Shown: positions 7,819 to 16,348 of the stretch, piece by piece
How the letters are laid out: every line of letters starts with the position of its first letter
How positions within the stretch are numbered: position 1 is the stretch's first letter
Source of the DNA: Phenylobacterium sp.
GTDB lineage: Bacteria; Pseudomonadota; Alphaproteobacteria; Caulobacterales; Caulobacteraceae
Direction of reading: 5' to 3'
DNA length: 64,000 nucleotides
Assembly (NCBI RefSeq): GCF_004799515.1
Contig: NZ_SSMX01000021.1
Location: 62,001-126,000, forward strand
Notes under the pieces: generated by a model
What the model saw: only the letters and a program-made list of their open reading frames with translations
Told to the model about the DNA's origin: nothing
Databases searched by the model: none
Program-made: the position numbers and the translations under genes

Positions 7819-9909
7819 TCAGGGCGTATCCGCCGCCGGCGGCCGCCCGGCGAAGGCGTCGGCCAGGAAGGCGATCATCCGGCGGCGCACGTCGTCGCCA
7901 TGCCAGGGCTCGCGGGTGGATTCCGCGGCGAAGCCCCGGCCCAGGGTGGCGTGGGTCTCGCGCGGATAGGTCACCAGCACCACTGGCGCGCCGGCCTGCC
8001 GCATGGCGCGGTACATCTCCTTGGACTGGCCGAGCGGATCGGTGGGGTCGTCCTCGCCCTGGATCAGCAGCAGCGGGGTCTTGGCCTGGCCGACCTTGGC
8101 CAGCGCGCTCTGCCGCCAGGCGTCGGCGAACCGCTCCCAGGGCTTGCCGAAGTACCAGCGGTCGTAGAACGACCCGTCCTCGGTGCCGTATTCGCTGAAC
8201 TGGTCGATCACCGGCGCGCCGGAGACAAGCGCCTTGAAGCGGTTGGTGCGCCCCTCGACGAAGGCCGCCATCTCGCCGCCGTAGCTGTAGCCGATCAGGC
8301 CCATGCGCTGCGGGTCGACCGGGTACTTGGCCAGCGCCGCGTCGACGCCGGTCATGATGTCGGCGTAGTCGCCGCCGCCCAGGTCGTTCTTGTTGGCCGC
8401 CTCGAAGGCCGCGCCATAGCCCTGGCTGCCGCGCGGGTTGGTCTCCAGCACCGCCCAGCCCTGGGCGACCAGCAGGTTCACCTGGTTGGAATAGCGGTCC
8501 TGGAAGAGGCCGGTCGGGCCCCCGTGAACGATCACCACCAGCGGGACCTTGGCCGCCGCCGAGACGCCCTTCGGCAGATAGATCAGGCCCTCGACGTCGA
8601 GCTTGCCGTTCTTCCAATGGACGGTCTCGCTGGGGGTCATCGGCCAGCCGGCGGGGACCATGGCGGGGCCGGCGAGGCGGGTCCCGAGGTCGCCCAGGCG
8701 TCCGGCTACGAAGACCGCACGCGGTTGCAGCGGCCCGCTGGCGATCATCGCCCAGGCGGTCTCGTTGGGATTGGTCTGGATGCTCGCCACGACCGGCAAC
8801 GGGACGTCGATCCAGCTCAGCGCGCCGGTGGCGAGGTCGATGCGCGCCAGCCGCTGGCGCACGCCCGCCTCGATCGGCGTCACCAGGGTCTTGCCGCCCT
8901 TCTCGACCACCAGGTTCTCGGAGAGCGTGCCCTTCAGCCCCTTGGTCAGGCCGCGCGCCGCGCCGGCCGCGAAATCGTAGGCGTAGAGCTCTGCGCACCC
9001 CGGCGGCGCGTCCTCCTCGCATTGGGCCAGCCACACCGCGCCGGCGGCGGTCCAGAGGGCCTCGCGCACGGTGTTTGGCGCGGCGGCGATCAGGGTCGCC
9101 TGGCCGTCGGCGGCGCGCACCCGCCACAGCCGCGCGGCGGGGCCGAGGTCCTCGTCCTGCGGCGCGGTGATCACCAGGAGTTCGTCGGAGCCGGGGCTCC
9201 AGCGGGCCTGTCGGACATTGTCGGGCAGGTCGATCTCGCGCGCCTGGCCGGTGGCGGCGTCGGCCAGGTAGAGCCGGACGGTCTTGCGGTCGTCGTGGCC
9301 GACCCGGACCGCGTCGTCCTTCTTCTTGACCTCGGCCTCGCGCGCCGCGGTCTCGCCGTCGGCGGCGACCAGGGCGATCCACTTGTTGTCCGGCGAGATG
9401 TCGTAGGCGCTGGGCGCGACGTCGGCGGCGTCCTCGACCTTCAGGTTCCAGCCCGACTTCAACGCGCCGGTCGCCGGGCGGGCCAGGGTCAGGGCCTCGG
9501 CCTCGCCGCCGGCCATGGGCAGCCGGTAGAGCCGGTCGGCCTTGCCCCGCTTGGCCAGGAAGAAGAGGCCCCGGCCATCCTTCGACCACGCCGGACCGCG
9601 CTCGCCGGGATCGGCTTCGGCGCCGGTGAAGGTCGCCTGCCGCGCAGCCTTGCCGTCGGCGGAGAGCAGCCAGATGTGGGTCTTGCCGCCGTCGGCCGTG
9701 GAGTCGGCGATCGGCGCGGCCACCAGGGTCCCGTCGGGCGATAGCACCGCCTCGCGCACGTCGCGCACCTCGCGGACGCTGGCGTTCAGCGGCGGCTGGG
9801 GCGGTGCGGGCTTGGCGGTGGAAGGCGCCTCGGCCGGGGCGGCCATCGCCGGGGCGGCGGCCAGGCTGAGGACCGCCGCCGCGGCGGAGACCAGGATCGT
9901 TCGGCGCAT
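7819..9909 (-). CDS. S9 family peptidase (prolyl oligopeptidase-like), exported
   Basis: A 696-residue serine peptidase: signal peptide (MRRTILVSAAAAVLSLAAAPAMA), a beta-propeller of about 400 residues (DISPDNKWIAL, RQARWSPGSDELLV and similar blades), and a C-terminal alpha/beta hydrolase domain. Catalytic Ser542 lies in GYSYGGEM, the acid is Asp620 or Asp621 in GEDDPTD, and His653 lies in ETHATLG. HGGPTG is the oxyanion loop. The start at 9909 is preceded by a run of six G residues. The frame stays open about 1 kb further upstream, but that part overlaps the radical SAM gene in antisense and is not coding. It is likely a periplasmic dipeptidyl- or acylaminoacyl-peptidase. The gene is divergent from the repair operon. 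Confidence 0.92.
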   Translation of the reverse strand: MRRTILVSAAAAVLSLAAAPAMAAPAEAPSTAKPAPPQPPLNASVREVRDVREAVLSPDGTLVAAPIADSTADGGKTHIWLLSADGKAARQATFTGAEADPGERGPAWSKDGRGLFFLAKRGKADRLYRLPMAGGEAEALTLARPATGALKSGWNLKVEDAADVAPSAYDISPDNKWIALVAADGETAAREAEVKKKDDAVRVGHDDRKTVRLYLADAATGQAREIDLPDNVRQARWSPGSDELLVITAPQDEDLGPAARLWRVRAADGQATLIAAAPNTVREALWTAAGAVWLAQCEEDAPPGCAELYAYDFAAGAARGLTKGLKGTLSENLVVEKGGKTLVTPIEAGVRQRLARIDLATGALSWIDVPLPVVASIQTNPNETAWAMIASGPLQPRAVFVAGRLGDLGTRLAGPAMVPAGWPMTPSETVHWKNGKLDVEGLIYLPKGVSAAAKVPLVVIVHGGPTGLFQDRYSNQVNLLVAQGWAVLETNPRGSQGYGAAFEAANKNDLGGGDYADIMTGVDAALAKYPVDPQRMGLIGYSYGGEMAAFVEGRTNRFKALVSGAPVIDQFSEYGTEDGSFYDRWYFGKPWERFADAWRQSALAKVGQAKTPLLLIQGEDDPTDPLGQSKEMYRAMRQAGAPVVLVTYPRETHATLGRGFAAESTREPWHGDDVRRRMIAFLADAFAGRPPAADTP

Positions 9910-10000
9910 GCGTTCCCCCCGGAAGCTGAGGCGTCCCGGATCGCCCGGCGCGGCGCGTCCGTCAACCAGGGGCGGACAATCGCCATGGCGCCGCTTGCGT

Positions 10001-10015
10001 GAACAAAAAGAGAAC
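10001..10015. promoter_or_regulatory. LexA (SOS) box, GAAC-N7-GAAC
   Basis: The sequence GAACAAAAAGAGAAC reads as GTTC-N7-GTTC on the other strand, which is the published alphaproteobacterial LexA operator. The A-rich spacer also fits that family's usual extended form. It ends 14 bases before the ATG of the radical SAM gene, where bound LexA would block transcription or initiation. The seven-base spacing is exact. Confidence 0.8.
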
Positions 10016-10029
10016 AATAGGGTCGGCGC

Positions 10030-11265
10030 ATGCCCACTCTCGACCTGAAGCGTAAGCTCGAAATCCTGTCCGACGCCGCCAAGTACGACGCCTCCTGCGC
10101 CTCGTCCGGCGGGACCAGGCGCGATAGCCGGGGCGGCCGCGGCCTGGGCTCGGTGGAGGGCGGGATGGGCATCTGCCACGCCTATGCGCCGGACGGGCGC
10201 TGCATCAGCCTGCTCAAGATCCTGCTGACCAACTTCTGCGTCTACGACTGCGCCTATTGCGTGAACCGGGTCAGCTCCAACACGCCGCGCGCACGGTTCA
10301 GCGTCGAGGAGGTCTGCGACCTGACGCTGGGCTTCTACCGGCGCAACTACATCGAGGGCCTGTTCCTGTCCTCGGGCATCATCCGCTCGTCGGACTACAC
10401 CATGGAGGAACTGGTCCGGGTGGCGCGCACCCTGCGCGAGGTCCACGACTTCCGCGGCTACATCCACCTGAAGGTGATCCCCGAGGCGTCGCCGGCGCTG
10501 ATCGACGAGGCGGCGCGCTACGCCGACCGGGTGTCGATCAACATCGAGCTGCCGCGCGACGAGAGCCTGACCGCCCTGGCCCCGGAGAAGGAGATCGCCA
10601 GCATCAAGAAGGCCATGGGCGCGGTGCGCCTGGGCGTCGAGGCCAGCCAGGAGAAGGGCCGCAAGGCGCGGCCGGCGAACTACGCGCCCGCCGGCCAGTC
10701 GACCCAGATGATCGTCGGCGCCGACACGGCCCCCGACGGAGAGATCCTCAAGCGCAGCGAGACGCTCTATAGCGCCTATGGGTTGAAGCGGGTCTATTAC
10801 TCCGCCTTCTCGCCGATCCCGGACGCCACCGCACGCCTGCCGCTGGAGCGGCCGCCGCTGGCGCGGGAGCACCGGCTCTACCAGGCCGACTGGCTGATGC
10901 GGGTCTACGGCTTCGCGCGCGCCGAGATCATCGGCGAACACGAGGACCTGGAGCTGGAGATCGACCCCAAGCTCGCCTGGGCGCTGAAGAACCGTGGCGG
11001 GTTTCCGGTCGACCTCAACACCGCCGATCGCGAACAGATGCTGCGCGTGCCGGGCCTGGGCGTGCGGGTGGCCGACAAGATGATCGCGGTGCGACGGCTG
11101 AAAGCGCTGCGGCTGCAGGACGTGGCGCGGCTGACGCGGGCGGTGGAGCGGCTGAAGCCGTTCATCGTCACCCTCGACTGGCGGCCGGGCGGCCCCACCG
11201 ACACCGACCGGGCCGACCTGCGTGCGCGGCTGGCGCCGCCGCCCGAGCAGATGGCGCTGTTCTGA
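10030..11265 (+). CDS. Radical SAM protein linked to UdgX (SplB-like DNA repair candidate)
   Basis: A 411-residue radical SAM enzyme with the cluster motif CVYDCAYC (Cys70, Cys74, Cys77), preceded by a Cys-containing, Gly/Arg-rich leader with further Cys residues at 23, 49 and 58. The C-terminal part carries helix-hairpin-helix segments (DLNTADREQMLRVPGLGVRVADKM), which usually bind DNA non-specifically. This matches the family I know as the putative DNA modification/repair radical SAM protein found beside uracil-DNA-glycosylase-like genes (TIGR03916). The activity is not established; repair of a damaged base by radical chemistry, as in spore photoproduct lyase, is the natural hypothesis. Its stop overlaps the start of the udgX gene, and a LexA box precedes it. 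Confidence 0.9.
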   Translation: MPTLDLKRKLEILSDAAKYDASCASSGGTRRDSRGGRGLGSVEGGMGICHAYAPDGRCISLLKILLTNFCVYDCAYCVNRVSSNTPRARFSVEEVCDLTLGFYRRNYIEGLFLSSGIIRSSDYTMEELVRVARTLREVHDFRGYIHLKVIPEASPALIDEAARYADRVSINIELPRDESLTALAPEKEIASIKKAMGAVRLGVEASQEKGRKARPANYAPAGQSTQMIVGADTAPDGEILKRSETLYSAYGLKRVYYSAFSPIPDATARLPLERPPLAREHRLYQADWLMRVYGFARAEIIGEHEDLELEIDPKLAWALKNRGGFPVDLNTADREQMLRVPGLGVRVADKMIAVRRLKALRLQDVARLTRAVERLKPFIVTLDWRPGGPTDTDRADLRARLAPPPEQMALF

Positions 11266-12710
11266 TGGAGGTGGTGCGCCTGGCCTCGGAGACGGACGTC
11301 GCCGGCTGGCGTCGCGCGGCGCGGGCGTTACGGGCCGGCGGCGTGGCGCCGGAGCAGACGCTGTGGACGGTCGACGGCTCCGGCGGCGATCTCCTGGCGG
11401 GCTCGGCGATGGGCGAGGGCGGGCCGACCGGCGCAGGCCAGGCCTTCACCGTGCCCCGGGCCTTCATCGAGCTGGCGGACCTGGTGGCGCTGCACCGTTC
11501 GGACGAGCGGTTCGCCCTGCTCTACAGCCTGCTCTGGCGGCTGGGGCATGAGCCGCGGCTGCTGGAGGACGCTTCCGATCCGCAGGTCCAGCGGGCTCAC
11601 CGGCTCGCCAAGGCGGTTAGCCTGGCGGCGCACAAGATGAAGGCCTTCGTCCGCTTCCGGCAGACGAGGGATGAGGCGGGCGACGAGCGCTACGTCGCCT
11701 GGTTCGAGCCGGCGCATCGGGTGACCGAACTCACCGCGCCCTTCTTCGTGGCCCGCTTCGCCAACATGGCCTTTTCGATCCTGACGCCGGACGCCTGCGT
11801 CCACTGGGACACCGAGGCGCTGGTGGCGCTGCCCGGCGCCGATCCCGCCGAGGCGCCGCGGGAGGACGCCCTGGAGGACTATTGGCGCGCCTACTACGCC
11901 TCGATCTTCAATCCGGCGCGGCTGAAGGTCGGCGCCATGCAGAAGGAGATGCCCAAGCGCTATTGGCGGAACCTGCCGGAAGCCCGGCTCATTCCCGAGC
12001 TGATCGCCAAAGCCGAAGGCCGCACCGCCGCCATGGTCGCCCACGCCCCGTCCACGCCCGCCCGACGCGTCGTCCGCCAGGTGGAGCGCAAGATGCGCGA
12101 CGCCTCCTTCGAAGCCCAGGCGATGAACAACCTCGAAGAGCTGGCGGCCGCCGTGCAGATGTGCCGCCGCTGCGACCTCTGGCGCGACGCCACCCAGGGC
12201 GTGGCGGGCGAGGGGCCTGGCCGGGCGAAACTGATGCTGGTGGGCGAACAGCCGGGCGACCAGGAGGACCTGGCCGGCCATCCCTTCGTCGGTCCCGCGG
12301 GCCAGATGCTGGACAAGGCCCTGGCGGAGGCCGGCGCGCCCCGCGACCAGGCTTTCGTCACCAATGCGGTGAAGCACTTCAAGCACGAGCTGCGCGGCAA
12401 GCGACGGCTGCACAAGACCCCGAACACCGGCGAGGTGACCGTCTGCCGCTGGTGGCTGGACGCCGAGCGGCGCCTGGTGCGGCCGCGGGTGATCGTGACC
12501 CTGGGCGCCACCGCGGCGCTCGCGGTGTTCGGCAAGCCCATGGCCATCGGCGCCTCACGGCAAAAGGCGCACCAGCTCGCCGACCAGGCGCAGGGCGTGG
12601 TGACCTACCATCCGTCCTACCTGCTGCGGTTGCCGGACGCCGACGCCAAGGCGAAGGCCTATGGGCTGTTCGTCGAGGACCTCGCCTTCGCGTGGTCGCT
12701 GGCCGCCTAG
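11265..12710 (+). CDS. udgX: DUF4130-UdgX fusion, uracil-DNA cross-linking glycosylase
   Basis: A 481-residue two-domain protein. Residues 1 to about 250 form the DUF4130-type domain linked to radical SAM genes (HRLAKAVSLAAHKMKAF, APFFVARFANM). Residues 290-481 are a UDG-superfamily domain with motif A GEQPGDQED (327-335), FVGPAGQMLD, and the inserted KRRLH loop (379-383). In mycobacterial UdgX the equivalent KRRIH loop carries the His that becomes covalently joined to the abasic sugar after uracil removal, so His383 is the predicted cross-linking residue. Cys300, Cys303 and Cys394 are probable Fe-S ligands; VKHFKH replaces the region where family 4 enzymes have another Cys. HPSYLLR is the late active-site motif. 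It is translationally coupled to the radical SAM gene. Confidence 0.9.
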   Translation: MEVVRLASETDVAGWRRAARALRAGGVAPEQTLWTVDGSGGDLLAGSAMGEGGPTGAGQAFTVPRAFIELADLVALHRSDERFALLYSLLWRLGHEPRLLEDASDPQVQRAHRLAKAVSLAAHKMKAFVRFRQTRDEAGDERYVAWFEPAHRVTELTAPFFVARFANMAFSILTPDACVHWDTEALVALPGADPAEAPREDALEDYWRAYYASIFNPARLKVGAMQKEMPKRYWRNLPEARLIPELIAKAEGRTAAMVAHAPSTPARRVVRQVERKMRDASFEAQAMNNLEELAAAVQMCRRCDLWRDATQGVAGEGPGRAKLMLVGEQPGDQEDLAGHPFVGPAGQMLDKALAEAGAPRDQAFVTNAVKHFKHELRGKRRLHKTPNTGEVTVCRWWLDAERRLVRPRVIVTLGATAALAVFGKPMAIGASRQKAHQLADQAQGVVTYHPSYLLRLPDADAKAKAYGLFVEDLAFAWSLAA

Positions 12711-12812
12711 GCTGGACCGACAGTCAACTGGGCCTGGGTCATCCGCGCTTCTTCCTCCATCGAGGAGGAGGGCGGCGCCCTTCCCGCCAGCGCCTTGAAT
12801 GGCGATCGGTCC

Positions 12813-13475
12813 TTAGGCCAGGAAGCCCGCCTCGGCGAAGTCGAGCATGCGCCCGAGCAAGGCCGCCACGTCGCCTTCGCGGGTCTGGCCGCCGGACAGG
12901 TGGTGCAGGCGGTCGAATTCCACGAAGCGGTTGTTGTGCACCATGCCCAGGCAGAAGTGCAGCCGCCAGTAGACGCTCTCCGGCGGCAGGGACGGGCAGG
13001 CCTTCTTCAGCGCCTCGGCGAACCGCTCCAGGTGGCTGACGTCGTTCTGCAGCACTTCGCGGATCTCCTCGGTGCCTTCCGAGCGGGCGCGGATGATGAA
13101 CTGCACGCTGACGCGGCGGTCGTTGGCCGGGTCGGCCCAGCGCAGCGGCGGGGCGAACAGCGCCTCCAGGATCTCGCGCAGCGGCGGGGCGCCGGCGTGG
13201 CGGTCGGACGCCTCGTGCAGCATCCGCGCGCGCTCGCGGTTCAGCTCGCTGGTCCGCCGGCGGAAGATCTCGAACAGCAGGGCGTCCTTGGAGCCGAAGT
13301 GGTAGTTCACGCTGGCCAGATTGACGCCGGCCTCGGCGGTGATGTCGCGCACCGAGACGTTCTGGAAGCCGCGCAGGGCGAACAGCCGCTCGGCGGCGGC
13401 GAAGACGGCGGCCTTGGTGGCGGCCTGGTCTTGCCCCTCGGCGGGCTCTAAGGCGCCGGTCTCGAAGTCGCTCAT
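12813..13475 (-). CDS. TetR family transcriptional regulator
   Basis: A 220-residue regulator. The N-terminal helix-turn-helix is plain: AAERLFALRGFQNVSVRDITAEAGVN then NYHFGSKDALLFEIF. The C-terminal domain (residues about 85-220) is helical and would bind an unknown ligand. It follows the VWA-domain gene by ten bases on the same strand, so the two form an operon. A 12-base perfect palindrome upstream of the VWA gene (14719-14730) is a candidate operator, so autoregulation is likely but inferred. Confidence 0.88.
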   Translation of the reverse strand: MSDFETGALEPAEGQDQAATKAAVFAAAERLFALRGFQNVSVRDITAEAGVNLASVNYHFGSKDALLFEIFRRRTSELNRERARMLHEASDRHAGAPPLREILEALFAPPLRWADPANDRRVSVQFIIRARSEGTEEIREVLQNDVSHLERFAEALKKACPSLPPESVYWRLHFCLGMVHNNRFVEFDRLHHLSGGQTREGDVAALLGRMLDFAEAGFLA

Positions 13476-13485
13476 CGCATCCCGC

Positions 13486-14670
13486 CTAGCGGGCGAGCTC
13501 CTTCATGGCCTTCTCCAGGCCCTGGAGCGTCAGCGGGTACATCCGCTCGCCCACCAGCTGTTTGATCAGGCCGATGGAGGGCGTGTAGTCCCAGTGCCGC
13601 TCGGCCGTCGGATTCAGCCAGATCATGCTCTCGAAGATGGTCGAGACCCGGTCCATCCAGATGGCGCCGGCCTCCTCGTTCCAGTGCTCCACCGAGCCGC
13701 CCGGATAGGTGACCTCATAGGGGCTCATGGTCGCGTCCCCCACGAAGATCACTTTGTAATCGTGGGGGAATTTGTGGAGAATGTCCCAGGTGTTCAGCTT
13801 CTCGGCGTGACGGCGCCGGTTGTCCTTCCAGACGCTCTCATAGAGGCAGTTGTGGAAGTAGTAGAACTCCATGTTCTTGAACTCGGAGCGCGCCGCGCTG
13901 AACAGCTCTTCGCAGACCTTGATATGGCTGTCCATCGAGCCGCCGATGTCGAAGAAGATCAGCACGCTGATCTTGTTGCGGCGCTCCGGGCGCATCTGGA
14001 TGTCCAGGTAGCCCTTCTCGGCGGTGCCTTTGATGGTGCCGCCCATGTCCAGCTCGTCGGGCGAGCCGTCGCGGACCCATTTGCGCAGCCGGCGCAGCGC
14101 CACCTTGATGTTGCGGGTGCCGAGCTCGACCTGGTCGTCGAGGTTCTTGTACTCGCGCTTGTCCCAGACCTTGATCGCCTTGCCGTGGCGGCCCTTGTCC
14201 TGGCCGATGCGGACGCCCTCGGGGTGATAGCCGTTTGCGCCGAAGGGCGAGTTGTTCCCGCCCTGGCCGCGGCCCTTGCCCTCTTTCTCGTCGCTCTCTT
14301 CCTCGGCCTGCTCCTTGGCGCGCTTGGCCAGCGCCTCCATCAGCGCCTCGAAGCCGCCCATGGCCTCGATCTGCGCCTTCTCCTCCTCGGTGAGGAACTG
14401 GTCGGAGAGCCGCTTCAGCCATTCGGCGGGGATGTCGACGGCGACGTCCTCACCCATCCGCTCCAGGCCCTTGAACACGTGGGAGAAGACCTGATCGAAC
14501 TTGTCGATGTTCTTCTCGTCCTTCACCAGGGCGGCGCGGGACAGGTAGTAGAATTCGTCGACCGAGCGGTCGATGACCTGCTTGTCGAGGCCCTCCATCA
14601 GGGCGAGGTATTCCTTCAGCGTCACCGGCACCTTTGCCTGGCGAAGCTCGGTGAAGAACCGCATGAACAT
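13486..14670 (-). CDS. VWA domain (CoxE-like) protein
   Basis: A 394-residue cytoplasmic protein of the CoxE-like von Willebrand A group. The N-terminal helical part (FFTELRQAKVPVTLKEYLALMEGL) is typical. A highly charged linker (about residues 115-150, rich in Glu, Lys, Gly) precedes the A domain. The metal site DIGGSMDSH fits the DxGxS MIDAS pattern. The last part includes TYPGGSVEHWNEEAG. Proteins of this kind often work with MoxR AAA+ ATPases as metal-dependent chaperones, but no moxR gene is in the window. Two in-frame ATGs (14670, 14664) can serve as start. Confidence 0.82.
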   Translation of the reverse strand: MFMRFFTELRQAKVPVTLKEYLALMEGLDKQVIDRSVDEFYYLSRAALVKDEKNIDKFDQVFSHVFKGLERMGEDVAVDIPAEWLKRLSDQFLTEEEKAQIEAMGGFEALMEALAKRAKEQAEEESDEKEGKGRGQGGNNSPFGANGYHPEGVRIGQDKGRHGKAIKVWDKREYKNLDDQVELGTRNIKVALRRLRKWVRDGSPDELDMGGTIKGTAEKGYLDIQMRPERRNKISVLIFFDIGGSMDSHIKVCEELFSAARSEFKNMEFYYFHNCLYESVWKDNRRRHAEKLNTWDILHKFPHDYKVIFVGDATMSPYEVTYPGGSVEHWNEEAGAIWMDRVSTIFESMIWLNPTAERHWDYTPSIGLIKQLVGERMYPLTLQGLEKAMKELAR

Positions 14671-14718
14671 GCGACGGGGCCCCTGAAGGCGGAGTTTCGG
14701 GCGGCGGACGTCCGGGCG

Positions 14719-14730
14719 ACGAACGTTCGT
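14719..14730. promoter_or_regulatory. Perfect 12-bp palindrome, candidate TetR operator
   Basis: ACGAACGTTCGT is self-complementary over its full length and is followed by TTGAAC, giving a second GAAC half. It lies about 50 bases upstream of the VWA-gene start, in the promoter position of the VWA-tetR operon. TetR regulators commonly bind such palindromes and repress their own operon; assignment to the TetR at 12813-13475 is inference from position. Confidence 0.4.
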
Positions 14731-14797
14731 TTGAACGCGGAGGATGCGGCCTGGGGTCCGCGATGTCCAGTTCCCTCGCCCCTGGGACGCCTGCGTC

Positions 14798-15253
14798 CTA
14801 GTCGCCTTTTCGGTCGCCGGGCTTGCAGGGGCCGAGCCGGCGGAAGACCTCGGTCATGTCGGTGTCGGGAATGGCCATCGGCTTGTTGTTCCCCATCTTG
14901 AGCACGCCGCCGTGGCTGTGGATCTTGCCGGTCATGGCGTCGGGGCCGGTGACGGTGATGGCGCCGCTGGAGGTCATCTGGCTGCCGCCCACCAGGCACG
15001 ACACCGTGTAGGAGAGGACCGGGCCGGTGCTGACGAAGTCGCTCACCTTGCAGTTCCCGCCGGGGATCTTCGACATCTTCTGCATGACGTAGTTCTCATC
15101 GAAGGGCGCATCGGCCGTGTAGCAGGTGAGGATCGGCTGGCCGTTGTCGATGCGGGTCTCCCACTCGCCGGCGTGCCGCACCATCGGGGCCGCGCTGGCG
15201 GAGGCGGCCGCGGCGAGGACGACAGCGGCGACCGGTGCGGCGCGTTTCAGCAT
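14798..15253 (-). CDS. DUF3617 domain exported protein
   Basis: A 151-residue protein with a cleavable signal peptide (MLKRAAPVAAVVLAAAASASAA). The mature part starts with HAGEWETRIDNGQP, the characteristic GxWE block of DUF3617, and has paired Cys residues (ILTCYTAD, GNCKVSDF, VSCLVGG, GPCKPGD) that could form disulfides in the periplasm. The start at 15253 is supported by the signal peptide and by a GGGAGG about ten bases upstream. The family is widespread in proteobacteria and has no known function. It diverges from the LysR gene, 147 bases apart. Confidence 0.8.
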   Translation of the reverse strand: MLKRAAPVAAVVLAAAASASAAPMVRHAGEWETRIDNGQPILTCYTADAPFDENYVMQKMSKIPGGNCKVSDFVSTGPVLSYTVSCLVGGSQMTSSGAITVTGPDAMTGKIHSHGGVLKMGNNKPMAIPDTDMTEVFRRLGPCKPGDRKGD

Positions 15254-15400
15254 GACATGAACCTCCCAGACTGAGTCGGAAGCGTAACACTGCTCCGCCA
15301 GGGGCGGGATTTCGGCTTGATGTCCGGAGTCTTTCAATCCGCTGCCGGTTTGCGCCGGCCGCCCGCATAATGCCGCGCGGACTGTGCGGAGAATCGGACA

Positions 15401-16306
15401 ATGGACCGGATCGATCTTGGCGCCCTCGACCACTTCGCCGCGGTCGCCCGCCACGGCAACTTCCGCCGCGCAGCGGTGGAGCGCGGGGTCTCGGCCTCGA
15501 CGCTGAGCCAGGCGCTGCGCGACCTGGAGGCGCGGCTGGGCGTGCGGCTTCTGAACCGCACCACCCGCAGCGTGGCCATGACCGACGCCGGGGCGGCGCT
15601 GCTGGCCTCGCTGCAGCCGGCGCTGGCGCAGATCGCCGCGGCGGTGGACGAGGCGCGCTCCGCGCAGGACGCGCCCTCAGGCGCCTTGCGCATCAATGCG
15701 CCGGAGCCGGCCGTGGCCCTGGTGCTGGCGCCCCTGGTCGCCGACTTCCTGGCCGCCTATCCAGCCGTGCGCCTGGAGATCATCGCCGAGACCTCGCTGG
15801 TCGACATCGTGGCCAAGGGCTTCGACGCGGGCGTGCGCTGGTCGGAGAGCCTGGCGCAGGACATGGTCGCCGTGCCGCTCGGCCCGCCGCAGCGCTATGT
15901 GGTGGCGGCCGCGCCGCAGACGATCGCCCGCTGGGGCGCGCCGGCCCATCCGCGGGAGCTTCTGCAACGGCCCTGCCTGCGGGTGCGCTTCCCGAGCGGG
16001 GCCGAGCCGCCCTGGGAGTTCGAGCGGGGCGGGGAGACGCTGCGCCTGCCGGTGACCGGCCCGTTGGTCAGCAACAGCATCACGCTGCAGATGCAGGCGG
16101 CCCTTGATGGCGCGGGGTTCCTGCAGACCATGGACGGCTTTGTCGCCGATCATCTCGCCAGCGGCCGCCTCATGGAGGTGCTGGCCGACTGGTCGGAGCC
16201 GTTCCCCGGCCCCTTGCTCTACTATCCCAGCCGCCGCCACCCGCCCTCGGCGCTCGGCGCCTTCGTGGCCTTCATCCAGGCGCGGCGTCGGCGGGAAGGC
16301 TGGTGA
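15401..16306 (+). CDS. LysR family transcriptional regulator
   Basis: A 301-residue LysR regulator. The winged helix is at residues about 5-62 (FAAVARHGNFRRAAVERGVS, LSQALRDLEARLGVRLLNR, SVAMTDAGAALL), followed by the periplasmic-binding-like effector domain with LDGAGFLQTMDGFVADHL near its end. The effector is unknown. LysR proteins usually control a divergent gene, which would here be the DUF3617 gene. The CapA-like gene 42 bases downstream on the same strand may also be a target or be co-transcribed. Confidence 0.9.
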   Translation: MDRIDLGALDHFAAVARHGNFRRAAVERGVSASTLSQALRDLEARLGVRLLNRTTRSVAMTDAGAALLASLQPALAQIAAAVDEARSAQDAPSGALRINAPEPAVALVLAPLVADFLAAYPAVRLEIIAETSLVDIVAKGFDAGVRWSESLAQDMVAVPLGPPQRYVVAAAPQTIARWGAPAHPRELLQRPCLRVRFPSGAEPPWEFERGGETLRLPVTGPLVSNSITLQMQAALDGAGFLQTMDGFVADHLASGRLMEVLADWSEPFPGPLLYYPSRRHPPSALGAFVAFIQARRRREGW

Positions 16307-16348
16307 GGCGAGGAACCTCAGCTATGGTCGCGTGGGGTTGAGGGCGGC

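Noticed and set aside
9910..10941. Long in-frame N-terminal extension of the S9 peptidase on the minus strand
   Set aside because: It runs antisense to the radical SAM gene, has low-complexity His/Gly/Val-rich composition, and the signal peptide starts at 9909.
12711..12812. Bidirectional terminator between udgX and the TetR gene
   Set aside because: CCTCC/GGAGG can pair over a few bases, but the stem is short and no T run follows on either strand.
14721..14736. GAAC-N8-GAAC as a LexA box
   Set aside because: The spacing is eight, whereas the alphaproteobacterial operator needs seven; the perfect palindrome there fits a TetR site better.
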